A stretch of DNA of 14,336 nucleotides. Origin: Candidatus Onthomorpha intestinigallinarum (lineage in GTDB: Bacteria; Bacteroidota; Bacteroidia; Bacteroidales; P3). This document shows, piece after piece, positions 1-7,289 of the stretch (positions are counted from its first letter, which is position 1; the number at the start of each line of letters is the position of its first letter). The notes below the pieces were generated by a model that was not told where the DNA came from, made no database searches, and saw nothing but the letters and a program-made list of their open reading frames with translations. The stretch is from positions 1-14,336 of the forward strand of contig DXGG01000041.1 in assembly GCA_019114015.1 (NCBI GenBank). The letters are read 5' to 3'. The position numbers and the translations under genes are program-made.

Positions 1-290
1 TCGGCATCCATCTCGAAAATATAACCGTACCCCCTCTGCAAGGCCCACTTGAATCCGTGTATGTAAGCGGTGCCGAGCCCCAGCTTGCCGCGTCTTTCCT
101 CGATGAACAGCCTCGAAGAGAACTCCTCCATAAGTCCCTTGACTATATCCGCCGTACCGTCGGGCGAATTGTCCTCGACAATCAATATGTCAAATCTCTT
201 GTCCAAAGAAAAAACATACCGTATTATCTTTTCTATGTTCTCCCTTTCGTTGTAGGTAGGGATTATCACCAAACTGTCCGACTGTTCCAT
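1..290 (-). CDS. Polyprenol-phosphate mannosyl/glycosyl synthase (GT2, DPM1-like), 3' end cut by window
   Basis: The N-terminal 96 residues of a family 2 glycosyltransferase are visible; the rest lies beyond base 1. The start MEQSDSLVIIPTYNERENI matches the first beta strand and nucleotide-sugar loop of dolichol/polyprenol-phosphate mannose synthases. VEDNSPDGT follows (the DDxSxDGT-like nucleotide-binding motif), then the GKLGLGTAY and GFKWAL..GY segments, ending in FEMDA at the expected DxD metal site. Family members transfer mannose or glucose from a GDP/UDP-sugar to a polyprenyl phosphate on the cytoplasmic membrane face. The ATG at 288-290 lies 27 bases after the stop of the GT-C transferase, the kind of enzyme that uses such lipid-linked sugars, so the two are probably co-transcribed. 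The exact sugar cannot be read from this fragment. Confidence 0.88.
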   Translation of the reverse strand, partial: MEQSDSLVIIPTYNERENIEKIIRYVFSLDKRFDILIVEDNSPDGTADIVKGLMEEFSSRLFIEERRGKLGLGTAYIHGFKWALQRGYGYIFEMDA

Positions 291-317
291 CTGTCCGCTG
301 TGTTTTATCAAAAAAAA

Positions 318-1790
318 TCATCGTTTCAACCTGTAAAGCCTGTACCGTTTCGTCGGCAAATCCTCCGGAACGTACAAAGTGTCGAGACGCATGGCCTCAA
401 AATCATTCCCGTCCTCCAACAACAGCCATTCATGCCCCATTTCCAGATGTGTCAGGCTTACCTTGCCGTATCTGTAATAATAACCGTACAGAGTGTACTC
501 CCTGCGCATCGATACGGGTACGGAAACCACATCGCCTCTTCCGACCTTACGCAATATCACCTTCATGTCCTCTATTTTCGTTTCGTCCCTTCCCACTCTG
601 CCAAAATTGAACACATTGGCCGCAATGCCCGAAACAAACAAAAACAATGAAAAGGCAAAAATAATATTTTTAGTTCTGTCGTTCCAAATTTCAAACATTT
701 TTTTTACGGTCGGCAAAACCAAAACGGAAAACGCAATTGCACAGAACGGATACACCGTAAGGACATAAAAACCTCTTTGTTTCAGACTAAGCATTACGGG
801 AACGACCCCGCACAAAGCCAAAAGCATGAAAACCGCACTCAAATCCAAAGGTTTACGAATCCTGATTCCATTTTTTTCTTTCCTGAAAAGATTTTTTTCT
901 TTTCTGAACCCGTTTTTACGAAACTTGATTCCGCAAAGAGCAAACAGAATAAGAACGCAAACGGAAGGAATAAGCTGCGAGACGAACTTGTACATTATTG
1001 TGAAACGTGAGGAAACCGTGCGAACCTCAACACCGCTGAGAACGAGCGAGAAATAGTTTCGGAAATATGTCTGTGCGGAATCGGAAAGCGTAACCATAAG
1101 TGTGAACCAAAGCATGAAAAGAACCAGAACCCAAAGGGTGTCACAAAACATTTTCATGAATGTTTCCTCCCTACGTACGAGCCACATGCAAAAAGGAAAG
1201 GCCAGTGTATAAAGGCCGGTAAAGCCTTTGGTCATAAAAGACAGGAAAAGAGTGAGGGAAGACAAAAGGACAAAAAGCCATTTTCTTTTTCCCTCATGGG
1301 ATTTCAGCATGAACAAAACGGTAAGAAGCACGAATATCATCATGGTGTTTTCCAGCATGTTGTTGGTTGCCGCCCACGAGATATCGGGAACAAGCACAAG
1401 GAAAAACAAGGGCAGAAAGGAATACTTCATTTCAAATCCGAGTTGTTTCCAAATCAGGACAAGAACCGATGCGGCAAGGACAACGCAGGAGAAAGAGCAG
1501 AGCTTTTCAACCCAAAAGGCATCGCCCAAAACCGCGAACCAAAGGGATTCGAGCCATATGGCAAGCGGAGGATGGGAATAGAAGCGTGTACTTATCGTAT
1601 CGGTATAGGACAGATGCCAAAGCCGGGTCAAGTCCGAGGATAGGTTGTCGGCTATTGACGAATACCACAATCCGTCCAAAAACATGCCCTCGGTAAGCAG
1701 TCCGGGGCTGACAAGCAGCAAAAAAATGCCCGTTACGGCAAGGAAAAAGGCCGCATGTATTCTCTCGTACGGGAGCCTACGGTTTCTCAT
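318..1790 (-). CDS. GT-C family membrane glycosyltransferase (ArnT/PMT-like, lipid-linked sugar donor)
   Basis: A 490 aa polytopic membrane protein with about ten hydrophobic helices and a soluble C-terminal tail from about residue 400. The first periplasmic loop carries Asp39 in MFLDGLWYSSIA, the position of the catalytic acidic residue in ArnT and protein mannosyltransferases. SHPPLAIWLESLWF (72-85) and TKG (187-189) are further family motifs. Members take a sugar from a polyprenyl phosphate and add it to lipid A, protein or glycan in the periplasm. The adjacent downstream gene encodes a likely synthase of that donor. The acceptor is unknown. Oddity: residues 290-313, a basic loop between two helices, contain a tandem duplication (FRKEKNL, FRKEKNG) whose DNA matches an intergenic repeat elsewhere in the window. 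The gene starts 7 bases after the stop of the thioredoxin-like gene. Confidence 0.85.
   Translation of the reverse strand: MRNRRLPYERIHAAFFLAVTGIFLLLVSPGLLTEGMFLDGLWYSSIADNLSSDLTRLWHLSYTDTISTRFYSHPPLAIWLESLWFAVLGDAFWVEKLCSFSCVVLAASVLVLIWKQLGFEMKYSFLPLFFLVLVPDISWAATNNMLENTMMIFVLLTVLFMLKSHEGKRKWLFVLLSSLTLFLSFMTKGFTGLYTLAFPFCMWLVRREETFMKMFCDTLWVLVLFMLWFTLMVTLSDSAQTYFRNYFSLVLSGVEVRTVSSRFTIMYKFVSQLIPSVCVLILFALCGIKFRKNGFRKEKNLFRKEKNGIRIRKPLDLSAVFMLLALCGVVPVMLSLKQRGFYVLTVYPFCAIAFSVLVLPTVKKMFEIWNDRTKNIIFAFSLFLFVSGIAANVFNFGRVGRDETKIEDMKVILRKVGRGDVVSVPVSMRREYTLYGYYYRYGKVSLTHLEMGHEWLLLEDGNDFEAMRLDTLYVPEDLPTKRYRLYRLKR
867..908 (-). repeat. Two tandem 21-bp units inside the glycosyltransferase gene
   Basis: On the minus strand, 908-888 and 887-867 are two adjacent 21-base units that both read TTCAGRAAAGAAAAAAAT plus three bases. 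They encode FRKEKNL and FRKEKNG (residues 295-308), preceded by a partial FRKNG at 290-294. The frame is kept. The 18-base core TTCAGAAAAGAAAAAAAT of the first unit is identical to 7175-7192 in the rpoD-tRNA intergenic region. TTGCGGAATCA at 935-925 also precedes it, as at 7139-7149 there. The repeat is A-rich, so part of the match could be chance, but the shared order argues for a mobile or recombining repeat. Confidence 0.7.
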
Positions 1791-1797
1791 CCGTCAT

Positions 1798-3198
1798 TTA
1801 TCTTGAAATAAAACGGCTCAGTCCCCCCTCACTCGGATTATACATGGGATTTATCTCCGTTTTACCCTCGGGAGACAAAAGAATGAATGTTGGAAAGGCC
1901 ACGACCTTGTAGTATTCCAGCAATTCGTAGTTGGAATCGAAGTGTACGAATTGCCATTTGTACTTGCTGCCGACCTTGGTGTTCTTCAGAAAATTGTACA
2001 TTGCGTCAAGATTTCTGTCGCAGCTTATGGTAAGTATTTCACAATTGTTCCTGATGCTGTCGTAAAGGAAATTGATTACCTCCAGTTCTCTTTTAGAGCT
2101 TATGTCGTTCAGTTTTACGAAATTCAGGACAAGCGGCTTGTCAAGGTATCGGCTCAACGAAACGGTGTCGTCCGAAACGTCTCTAAGCTTGAAGTCCTTG
2201 AATTCACGGCCTGAGGAAGAAGTGCTTATCAGTTGCTCGATGACATTCTCCGCAATAAGCCTGTGGGTCTCGAACTTGGTCTGTCCTGCAAACCTTTCAA
2301 GCATCCTTATCACATCCGTACCGTTATAACCGCCGTCGTCATAAGCATCCTTCATGCCTTTTATGAATACAAGTTCACGGAATACCTCATTTCTCAACAC
2401 ACTGTCCTTTCCGAGTGCGTCGGACAGTCCCGCATAGTTGTTGGTCGTGAGCCAAAACTCCAGATCTCTCCGACTGATGTAATCGTTCCCCTTTGAGAAA
2501 TAATGTCCGAACAGATTGTTGAAACAATCCATGTATCCTATGTTGTAATACTTTATAGGCCGGTTGTTGAACAACTCGTTTCTCAGCTTGTTTCTTCCTT
2601 TCAGTTTGAGGGCATACTCTATAGAACCCAACTCGTAACGGATGTAATCGCAGAAATAGCCGTTGGTGTCCTCGCCCTGCTCAAATCGTTGGACCAAAGC
2701 GTAAAGAGTATCCACGACTTTCCTGTCCCTGAAAACGAAAAGCTCCTTTCTGTGGTTCAGAATATAATCCGAAACAGCCATGTCAAAAGCGGCAATACAG
2801 TTGTTTATGTCCTCTTTCGGCAGATTCTCTATGGTAACTGGCAGAATATACCTGTAAACCAAGGTATTGACCGAATCGTAAAGGTCGTAATTGAAATCGC
2901 CTATACGCATTTTGTAAACCATTCCCGGTTTTGCCAGAAAACCGTACTCGTAAGAGTCAATCCTCAGCCCGATCCTGCTTACGCCATCCAAGGTGAAGGC
3001 AAAGGAAAACGTACTGTCGTCTTGGGCGACGGTGTAATCCTGCAAATGTTTCTCCAAAAGCGAAATGCCGTCCTCAACAAAGGAAAGCCTTATCTTCTTG
3101 CCTGAAATGCCGCTGCCCGTTCCTTCTATACTTACATTTTGAGCAAAAACAAAATCAGCGACAAACAATGTCACCAATACCAAAAGCAGTTTTTTCAT
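1798..3198 (-). CDS. Secreted thioredoxin-fold protein without CxxC (TlpA-like)
   Basis: 466 aa with an N-terminal signal peptide (MKKLLLVLVTLFVADFVFAQ, cleavage near residue 20). The N-terminal part (about 21-115) resembles the beta-rich region that precedes TlpA-type domains in Bacteroidetes. The middle is helical and unrecognised. Residues about 333-466 look like a thioredoxin fold: FKLRDVSDDTVSLSRYLDKPLVLNF, then the active-site position, then the cis-proline motif FPT (435-437) and a strand FILLSPEGK. Where CxxC would stand the sequence is KLNDISS (362-368), so it cannot act as a standard disulfide reductase or oxidase; a binding or chaperone role is possible. The gene lies 8 bases after the hydrogenase-like gene and 7 bases before the glycosyltransferase, so it is probably in the same operon. 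The specific function is unknown. Confidence 0.78.
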   Translation of the reverse strand: MKKLLLVLVTLFVADFVFAQNVSIEGTGSGISGKKIRLSFVEDGISLLEKHLQDYTVAQDDSTFSFAFTLDGVSRIGLRIDSYEYGFLAKPGMVYKMRIGDFNYDLYDSVNTLVYRYILPVTIENLPKEDINNCIAAFDMAVSDYILNHRKELFVFRDRKVVDTLYALVQRFEQGEDTNGYFCDYIRYELGSIEYALKLKGRNKLRNELFNNRPIKYYNIGYMDCFNNLFGHYFSKGNDYISRRDLEFWLTTNNYAGLSDALGKDSVLRNEVFRELVFIKGMKDAYDDGGYNGTDVIRMLERFAGQTKFETHRLIAENVIEQLISTSSSGREFKDFKLRDVSDDTVSLSRYLDKPLVLNFVKLNDISSKRELEVINFLYDSIRNNCEILTISCDRNLDAMYNFLKNTKVGSKYKWQFVHFDSNYELLEYYKVVAFPTFILLSPEGKTEINPMYNPSEGGLSRFISR

Positions 3199-3206
3199 CC
3201 GTGTAT

Positions 3207-4580
3207 CTATTTTTTGTAAATATAGTCCTTCAATTTATCCTTTCCCCATATCTTCTGCATGGCCTCTATCGCATTTTCCGTCGTCATGGATTTTCGAGCC
3301 TCCAGATTCCTTTGTATAAACACGCAGTCGGACAACTGAGCCTTATCCATGGCAATATCTTCGGCCAAAGCATGACATGTAGGCGCTCCGCAGACACAAC
3401 AATCCGTCTGAGGCAGACGGGACTCTATCTCCCTTATCTTCCCCAACTTCTGCAACGCAACCGAGATATTCTCGTCCAAAACCATCATAGACCTCGGCAA
3501 AATCCTGCCCACATTCATCCTTTCGAGCAGAAAGTCCTTTTCTTTTGAGATTTCCTTTTGTTTTTCCACCTCTCCGTTGCGTTCCCTTTCCGAAAGCTTA
3601 CGCGCTCTCTGCATTATCCTCTCCCTTATTATGAATCTGTTGCCGCATGTCAGTATTCCACCCGGACAACCTTGGTCACAAGCTCTGAGTTCCCAAAAAT
3701 CCACTCCCTCTATTTCATCATTCTCCACCTTCTCCAAAAATTCCGACACATTCCTTATTTCATCTATCGCATAGGATTTTTTGCACAAGGCCACTCTTTT
3801 CTCACCGTTTGTCAACGAAAGCATAAGACCGTCGGAAGTAACATCATTGGCGGCAACCCTTACTGGCATGGACTTGTCCCTCTGCTTCAACTCCTTGGAT
3901 ACCTTGTTGAAAAGAAAATCCATATTTATCACTCCGTTGACCAATGACTTGTTTTCTCCCACAGGAGTCTTGACAGCGGCTATCTTAGCCGCACAAGGGG
4001 TAATGTAGAATATGCCTATGTCTTCCTCTTTCACGCCTCTATCCATCAGACTCTTCCTTGCATACATGGCAGTAAAGTCAACAGGCGCCTTAATCGCAAT
4101 AAGATTGTCAACCAACGAAGGGAACTTAACCTGTATCAGGCGAACAACCGCAGGACAAAAAGTAGATATCAAAGGTTTGTTGGCCTTGTGGGAAGCGGCA
4201 TAAGAAGTCTTGGCACTGGAATAAACCGGCGCAGCCGCCTCTACCTCGAAAATATCGGTAAAGCCTATCTTCAACAATATGGTATAAACCAGTGACGCCT
4301 TGATATCCTCGGCAAACTGACCCAAAAAAACAGACGGCACCAAAATGACCCTTCTCTTGAAATCGTATATTCGTTCGAAATCATCCTGAGCAACATATAT
4401 GGCACCGGAAGGACAAACCTTGTAGCACTCCCCGCAGTCTATACATCTGTTTTCATATATGGTAGCAACACCGTCCCTTACCCTTATGGCCTCGGTAGGA
4501 CAATTCTTCATGCAATGCGAACAGCCTATGCATCTTTTCTGATCTATCTTTAACGCATGATAAAAATATGTTATCGACAT
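3207..4580 (-). CDS. [FeFe]-hydrogenase-like iron-sulfur protein, probable redox/H2 sensor (HydS-like)
   Basis: 457 aa, no signal peptide, cytoplasmic. In order: two [4Fe-4S] ferredoxin motifs (Cys17/20/23/27 and Cys46/49/52/56, each followed by Pro); a Fe-hydrogenase large-subunit-like domain (about 75-320); a charged helical linker (325-350); and a C-terminal Fe-S motif CxxCG...C (Cys394/397/402, with Cys419). The H-cluster motifs are altered but keep the cluster cysteines: STFCP (Cys142) for TSCCP, TPCAAK (Cys196, Lys199) for MPCxxK, and ACDQGC (Cys301, Cys305). The proton-relay cysteine of catalytic enzymes is Phe141, and the Met before PC is Thr194. From established hydrogenase biochemistry, these changes suggest sensing rather than fast turnover. 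Upstream genes encode an anti-sigma-like ATPase and a DRTGG protein, partners expected of a signalling hydrogenase. The stop is TAG. Confidence 0.85.
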   Translation of the reverse strand: MSITYFYHALKIDQKRCIGCSHCMKNCPTEAIRVRDGVATIYENRCIDCGECYKVCPSGAIYVAQDDFERIYDFKRRVILVPSVFLGQFAEDIKASLVYTILLKIGFTDIFEVEAAAPVYSSAKTSYAASHKANKPLISTFCPAVVRLIQVKFPSLVDNLIAIKAPVDFTAMYARKSLMDRGVKEEDIGIFYITPCAAKIAAVKTPVGENKSLVNGVINMDFLFNKVSKELKQRDKSMPVRVAANDVTSDGLMLSLTNGEKRVALCKKSYAIDEIRNVSEFLEKVENDEIEGVDFWELRACDQGCPGGILTCGNRFIIRERIMQRARKLSERERNGEVEKQKEISKEKDFLLERMNVGRILPRSMMVLDENISVALQKLGKIREIESRLPQTDCCVCGAPTCHALAEDIAMDKAQLSDCVFIQRNLEARKSMTTENAIEAMQKIWGKDKLKDYIYKK

Positions 4581-4600
4581 TATATTACAATTACCCGTTA

Positions 4601-5020
4601 TTAGAAATTAACCACCATCTTTATTTGAGTGCCCACACCAACTTCGGTCTTGATATCCAACAAATCAACATTGTTCTTTATGTTCGGCAATCCCATACCG
4701 GCACCAAAGCCCATCTCCCTAACCTTTTGGGAAGCCGTCGAATAGCCTACCTGCATGGCCAAATCCAAATCGGCAATGCCCGGTCCGGAATCCTTTATCA
4801 TAACCTCTATCTTCTTATCGTCTATATCAACATAAATAGTCCCTCCGTTGGCATGTGCTATCGCATTGACCTCCGCCTCGTAAACCGCTATGACTACACG
4901 CTTTATCTTTTTGACATCTATATTCAACTGCTTGAGTATCTTCTTTATGGAACTGGAAGCCGCCCCCGCATTGGCAAAATCATTATCCAATATCGTATAT
5001 TCAAAATGCATAACCGACAA
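4601..5020 (-). CDS. Anti-sigma-factor-like ATPase (HATPase_c, RsbW/SpoIIAB type)
   Basis: 139 aa, essentially a lone GHKL ATP-binding domain. The N box is EAEVNAIAHANGG (48-60, with Asn52), the G1 box DSGPGI (77-82) and the G2 box GFGAGMGLPNIK (104-115). The length and motifs fit the RsbW/SpoIIAB serine-kinase family, which phosphorylates anti-anti-sigma proteins or binds sigma factors. No anti-anti-sigma (STAS) protein or alternative sigma factor is encoded in the window. The gene sits 6 bases after the DRTGG gene and 20 bases before the hydrogenase-like gene, so its likely partners are those two. A role in passing on the redox signal is inference. Confidence 0.87.
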   Translation of the reverse strand: MSVMHFEYTILDNDFANAGAASSSIKKILKQLNIDVKKIKRVVIAVYEAEVNAIAHANGGTIYVDIDDKKIEVMIKDSGPGIADLDLAMQVGYSTASQKVREMGFGAGMGLPNIKNNVDLLDIKTEVGVGTQIKMVVNF

Positions 5021-5026
5021 TCTTTA

Positions 5027-5371
5027 CTAATAAACACTCTTTAAACCCGCCTGATAAAGTATTCCCGAAGTCTTGAAAAGAGAATACCTTGTCTGTAAAA
5101 GCACCATGTCCTCCTGCTCGGCCAAAGCCAACATGTCCTTGGTTATCTGTTTGTTCCTCGCAAAAAGAATGAACTGTATGTTGGCCATTTCGGCGGTGCG
5201 TATGGTCTGAATGTTGCACAAACCCGTTATCAACAATATTCCCTCCTGAGTCAAGGTCAAAACATCGCTCATCAAGTCCGATGCAAATCCGTAACTCACT
5301 TCTTCATCCTTGCGATCCTCCCCCAAAATGCAGGTGGCATCAAGCAATGCGGCTATCTCTCCTATTTTCAT
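5027..5371 (-). CDS. DRTGG-domain protein
   Basis: 114 aa consisting of a single DRTGG-type domain. Visible family features are MKIGEIAALLDATCI at the start, GFASDLMSDVL (28-38), GILLITGL (44-51), IRTAEMANIQFILFARNK (57-74) and the closing RYSLFKTSGILYQAGL (95-110). The domain also occurs in phosphotransacetylases and CBS-domain proteins and is thought to bind a ligand, but its biochemical role is not settled. As a stand-alone protein it is typically found beside hydrogenase-related genes, which fits this context. It is the first gene of the minus-strand operon. The ATG at 5371 lies about 27 bases downstream of a good promoter. Confidence 0.82.
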   Translation of the reverse strand: MKIGEIAALLDATCILGEDRKDEEVSYGFASDLMSDVLTLTQEGILLITGLCNIQTIRTAEMANIQFILFARNKQITKDMLALAEQEDMVLLQTRYSLFKTSGILYQAGLKSVY

Positions 5372-5397
5372 ACAAAAAACAAATGATTTGAACCTTA

Positions 5398-5428
5398 CAA
5401 ATATACGATTTTATTTTTACTCCGCAAC
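5398..5428 (-). promoter_or_regulatory. Bacteroidetes-type promoter for the DRTGG-hydrogenase-glycosyltransferase operon
   Basis: On the minus strand, TATATTTG (5405-5398) matches the -7 consensus TAnnTTTG. GTTG (5428-5425) stands 19 bases upstream in the -33 position, where the consensus is TTTG. Transcription would start about 20 bases before the ATG at 5371. The five genes that follow are separated by only 6, 20, 8, 7 and 27 bases, so this may drive all six. Confidence 0.65.
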
Positions 5429-5511
5429 AATTAAATCGACAAAACTTCCTTTTCATGTAACCCTCAAAAGCAAAAACGACGTAAAAACAAAACCCAAAAC
5501 ACTAAAAACAG

Positions 5512-6138
5512 GTGGACAAAAAACAGTACAACACAAAAATAGGTCTGTATTTCGGCAGCTTCAATCCCATTCACAACGGACATCTCATATTGGCCGAACA
5601 GATACTGGAAAATACGGACTTAGACCAAATATGGTTCGTAGTAACACCGCAAAACCCGCTGAAAAAATCCTCATCCCTTCTGGACAACAGAACAAGGCTC
5701 GCACTTGTACGGACAGCTATCGCAGACAACTATCGTTTCAAGGCATGCGACATAGAGTTCTCCCTGCCCGTGCCATCATATACAATAAACACCCTGACGT
5801 ACATTCAGGAAAAATATCCCGACAAAAGTTTCAGTCTGATAATCGGAGAAGACAACCTGAACACTTTCCACAAATGGAAAAACCATAGCGAAATACTAAA
5901 GAATTACAGAATACTCGTATATCCGAGAAACAAGTGTGAGAAATCCCAGTTGGCAAATCACCAAAACGTATTGATGATAAATGCCCCGGAAATAGAAATC
6001 AGTTCGTCGCTCATTCGCGAAAACATAAGAAAAAACAAATCCATACGTTATCTGTTGCCCGAAAGCGTTCGCACTGAAATAGAAAAAGGCAATTACTACA
6101 AGAATCAAACCTCAACCGATTCGGTTGCCAAACTGTAA
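5512..6138 (+). CDS. nadD: Nicotinate-nucleotide adenylyltransferase
   Basis: 208 aa with a GTG start. It joins nicotinate mononucleotide and ATP to make deamido-NAD in NAD synthesis. The nucleotidyltransferase signature GSFNPIHNGH is at 15-24, PSYT (88-91) fits the family substrate loop, GEDNL is at 112-116, and ISSSLIR (163-169) is the ISSTxIR nucleotide-binding motif. Length is normal for NadD. The start is set by a TAA three codons before the GTG in the same frame, with no in-frame ATG before the first conserved motif. No clear promoter of the TAnnTTTG type was found in the 140-base divergent gap before it. rpoD follows after 62 bases. Confidence 0.94.
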   Translation: MDKKQYNTKIGLYFGSFNPIHNGHLILAEQILENTDLDQIWFVVTPQNPLKKSSSLLDNRTRLALVRTAIADNYRFKACDIEFSLPVPSYTINTLTYIQEKYPDKSFSLIIGEDNLNTFHKWKNHSEILKNYRILVYPRNKCEKSQLANHQNVLMINAPEIEISSSLIRENIRKNKSIRYLLPESVRTEIEKGNYYKNQTSTDSVAKL

Positions 6139-6200
6139 CAAAATAAAACAAGTATCGTAAAGCATAAAGTATTCGGTAAAAAAGACAATAGGAATAGATA

Positions 6201-7064
6201 ATGAGACAATTAAAAATCACAAAACAGCTTACCAACAGGGAAATCACCTCATTGGACAAATATCTTCAAGAGATTGGAAGATTGGAAATGGTCTCTCCGG
6301 AGGAGGAAGTCAAACTTGCACAGAGAATAAAGGCGGGAGACCAGATAGCATTGGAGAAACTGACAAAAGCCAATCTTCGTTTCGTTGTTTCCGTTGCCAA
6401 GCAATATCAGAACCAGGGCATGAGTCTGCCCGACCTTATCAACGAAGGGAACCTCGGATTGATAAAGGCAGCCCAGAGATTCGACGAAACAAGAGGATTC
6501 AAGTTCATTTCATACGCTGTTTGGTGGATAAGACAGTCCATATTGCAGGCATTGGCCGAACAGTCCCGCATTGTCAGACTGCCTTTGAACAAGATAGGCT
6601 CACTGAACAAGATAAGCAAGACATACACACGCCTCGAGCAGGAATTCGAACGCACTCCCAACCCCGAAGAAGTGGCAAACGAACTGGACATTCCAGCTGC
6701 CGAGGTAAGGGAAAGCCTCAGACACTCGGGCAAACACCTTTCCATGGACGCGCCTCTGCCTTCGGACGAAGAAAACACAATGTACGACTTCATGAAAAAC
6801 GAAGACGGTCAGACACCGGAGTCAGAGCTTATGTACGAAAGCCTAAAGATGGAAATAAACCGTGCAATCGCAACACTTACGCCTAAAGAAGGCGACATAT
6901 TGAAAATGTTCTTCGGTCTGGAAGGCTATCCTCCAATGACGCTTGACGAAATAGGCGAGAAATTCGACCTCACAAGGGAAAGGGTACGCCAAATCAAGGA
7001 AAAAGCCATAAGAAGGCTTAAACACACCTCAAGAAGTCATATATTGCAATCATATTTGGGTTAG
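6201..7064 (+). CDS. rpoD: Primary RNA polymerase sigma factor, short Bacteroidetes type
   Basis: 287 aa, the length of the housekeeping sigma factor of Bacteroidetes, which lacks the long region 1.1 of proteobacterial RpoD. Region 1.2 begins at SLDKYLQEIGR (17-27). Region 2 covers about 53-122, with the core-binding and melting segments LIKAAQRFDETRGFKFISYA and WWIRQSILQAL. Region 3 follows with RIVRLPLNKIGSLNKI. Region 4 runs from about 216 and has the helix-turn-helix TLDEIGEKFDLTRERVRQIKE (247-267). It directs polymerase to the -33/-7 promoters, several of which are visible in this window. AGGA lies shortly before the ATG. The gene is followed by a strong hairpin terminator. Confidence 0.96.
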   Translation: MRQLKITKQLTNREITSLDKYLQEIGRLEMVSPEEEVKLAQRIKAGDQIALEKLTKANLRFVVSVAKQYQNQGMSLPDLINEGNLGLIKAAQRFDETRGFKFISYAVWWIRQSILQALAEQSRIVRLPLNKIGSLNKISKTYTRLEQEFERTPNPEEVANELDIPAAEVRESLRHSGKHLSMDAPLPSDEENTMYDFMKNEDGQTPESELMYESLKMEINRAIATLTPKEGDILKMFFGLEGYPPMTLDEIGEKFDLTRERVRQIKEKAIRRLKHTSRSHILQSYLG

Positions 7065-7096
7065 AAACTTTTTCATTCGGTTTTTGTTTTCCTTAG

Positions 7097-7140
7097 TGAC
7101 AGGGTTCGGGATATTCATTCAAAACCCTGTCATTTTTATT
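7097..7140 (+). terminator. Rho-independent terminator of rpoD
   Basis: TGACAGGGTT (7097-7106) pairs perfectly with AACCCTGTCA (7123-7132), giving a 10-bp stem with a 16-base loop. TTTTTATT (7133-7140) follows directly. It begins 32 bases after the rpoD stop. Confidence 0.85.
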
Positions 7141-7225
7141 GCGGAATCACCAAACAAAGAAACGGAAAAATGGATTCAGAAAAGAAAAAAATGAATTCTG
7201 AATCCGTTTTTTTCTTTTCAGAATC
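7139..7225. repeat. Long A/T-rich inverted repeat (possible dispersed palindromic element)
   Basis: Arms GATTCAGAAAAGAAAAAAA (7173-7191) and TTTTTTTCTTTTCAGAATC (7207-7225) are complementary at 18 of 19 positions around a 15-base loop. An alternative 10-bp hairpin, GGATTCAGAA with TTCTGAATCC, uses the same left arm. The left flank TTGCGGAATCA (7139-7149) and the 18-base core at 7175-7192 both recur inside the glycosyltransferase gene at 867-935. It follows the rpoD terminator and so is not needed to end that transcript. Confidence 0.65.
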
Positions 7226-7240
7226 AGATAAAAGGGAATG

Positions 7241-7285
7241 AAAACAAAAAGGGAGCGCATGCCTTAAACAGAACTACGCTCCCTT
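7241..7285 (-). terminator. Rho-independent terminator of the CAU tRNA
   Basis: On the minus strand, AAGGGAGCG (7285-7277) pairs with CGCTCCCTT (7257-7249) around a 19-base loop, followed by TTTTTGTTTTC. The hairpin starts 4 bases after the tRNA discriminator base, so it ends the tRNA transcript. The plus-strand loop contains CTTAAAC, which also fills the loop of the hairpin at 14284-14327, whose stem has a similar AAAGGGA core. Confidence 0.8.
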
Positions 7286-7289
7286 AAAG

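Noticed and set aside
57..650. A 197-codon plus-strand frame over the two glycosyltransferase genes
   Set aside because: It spans two well-supported minus-strand genes and their gap and has no family features.
867..935. A CRISPR-like or microsatellite array in the glycosyltransferase gene
   Set aside because: There are only two and a half direct units with no spacers; it fits a short in-frame tandem duplication instead.
2503..3105. A 200-codon open frame on the plus strand inside the thioredoxin-like gene
   Set aside because: It lies antisense to a gene with a clear signal peptide and fold; its translation has no recognisable family and looks like a shadow frame.
5310..5888. A 192-codon plus-strand frame crossing the divergent promoter region into nadD
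   Set aside because: It crosses the minus-strand promoter and reads nadD out of frame; nadD from GTG 5512 has the conserved motifs.
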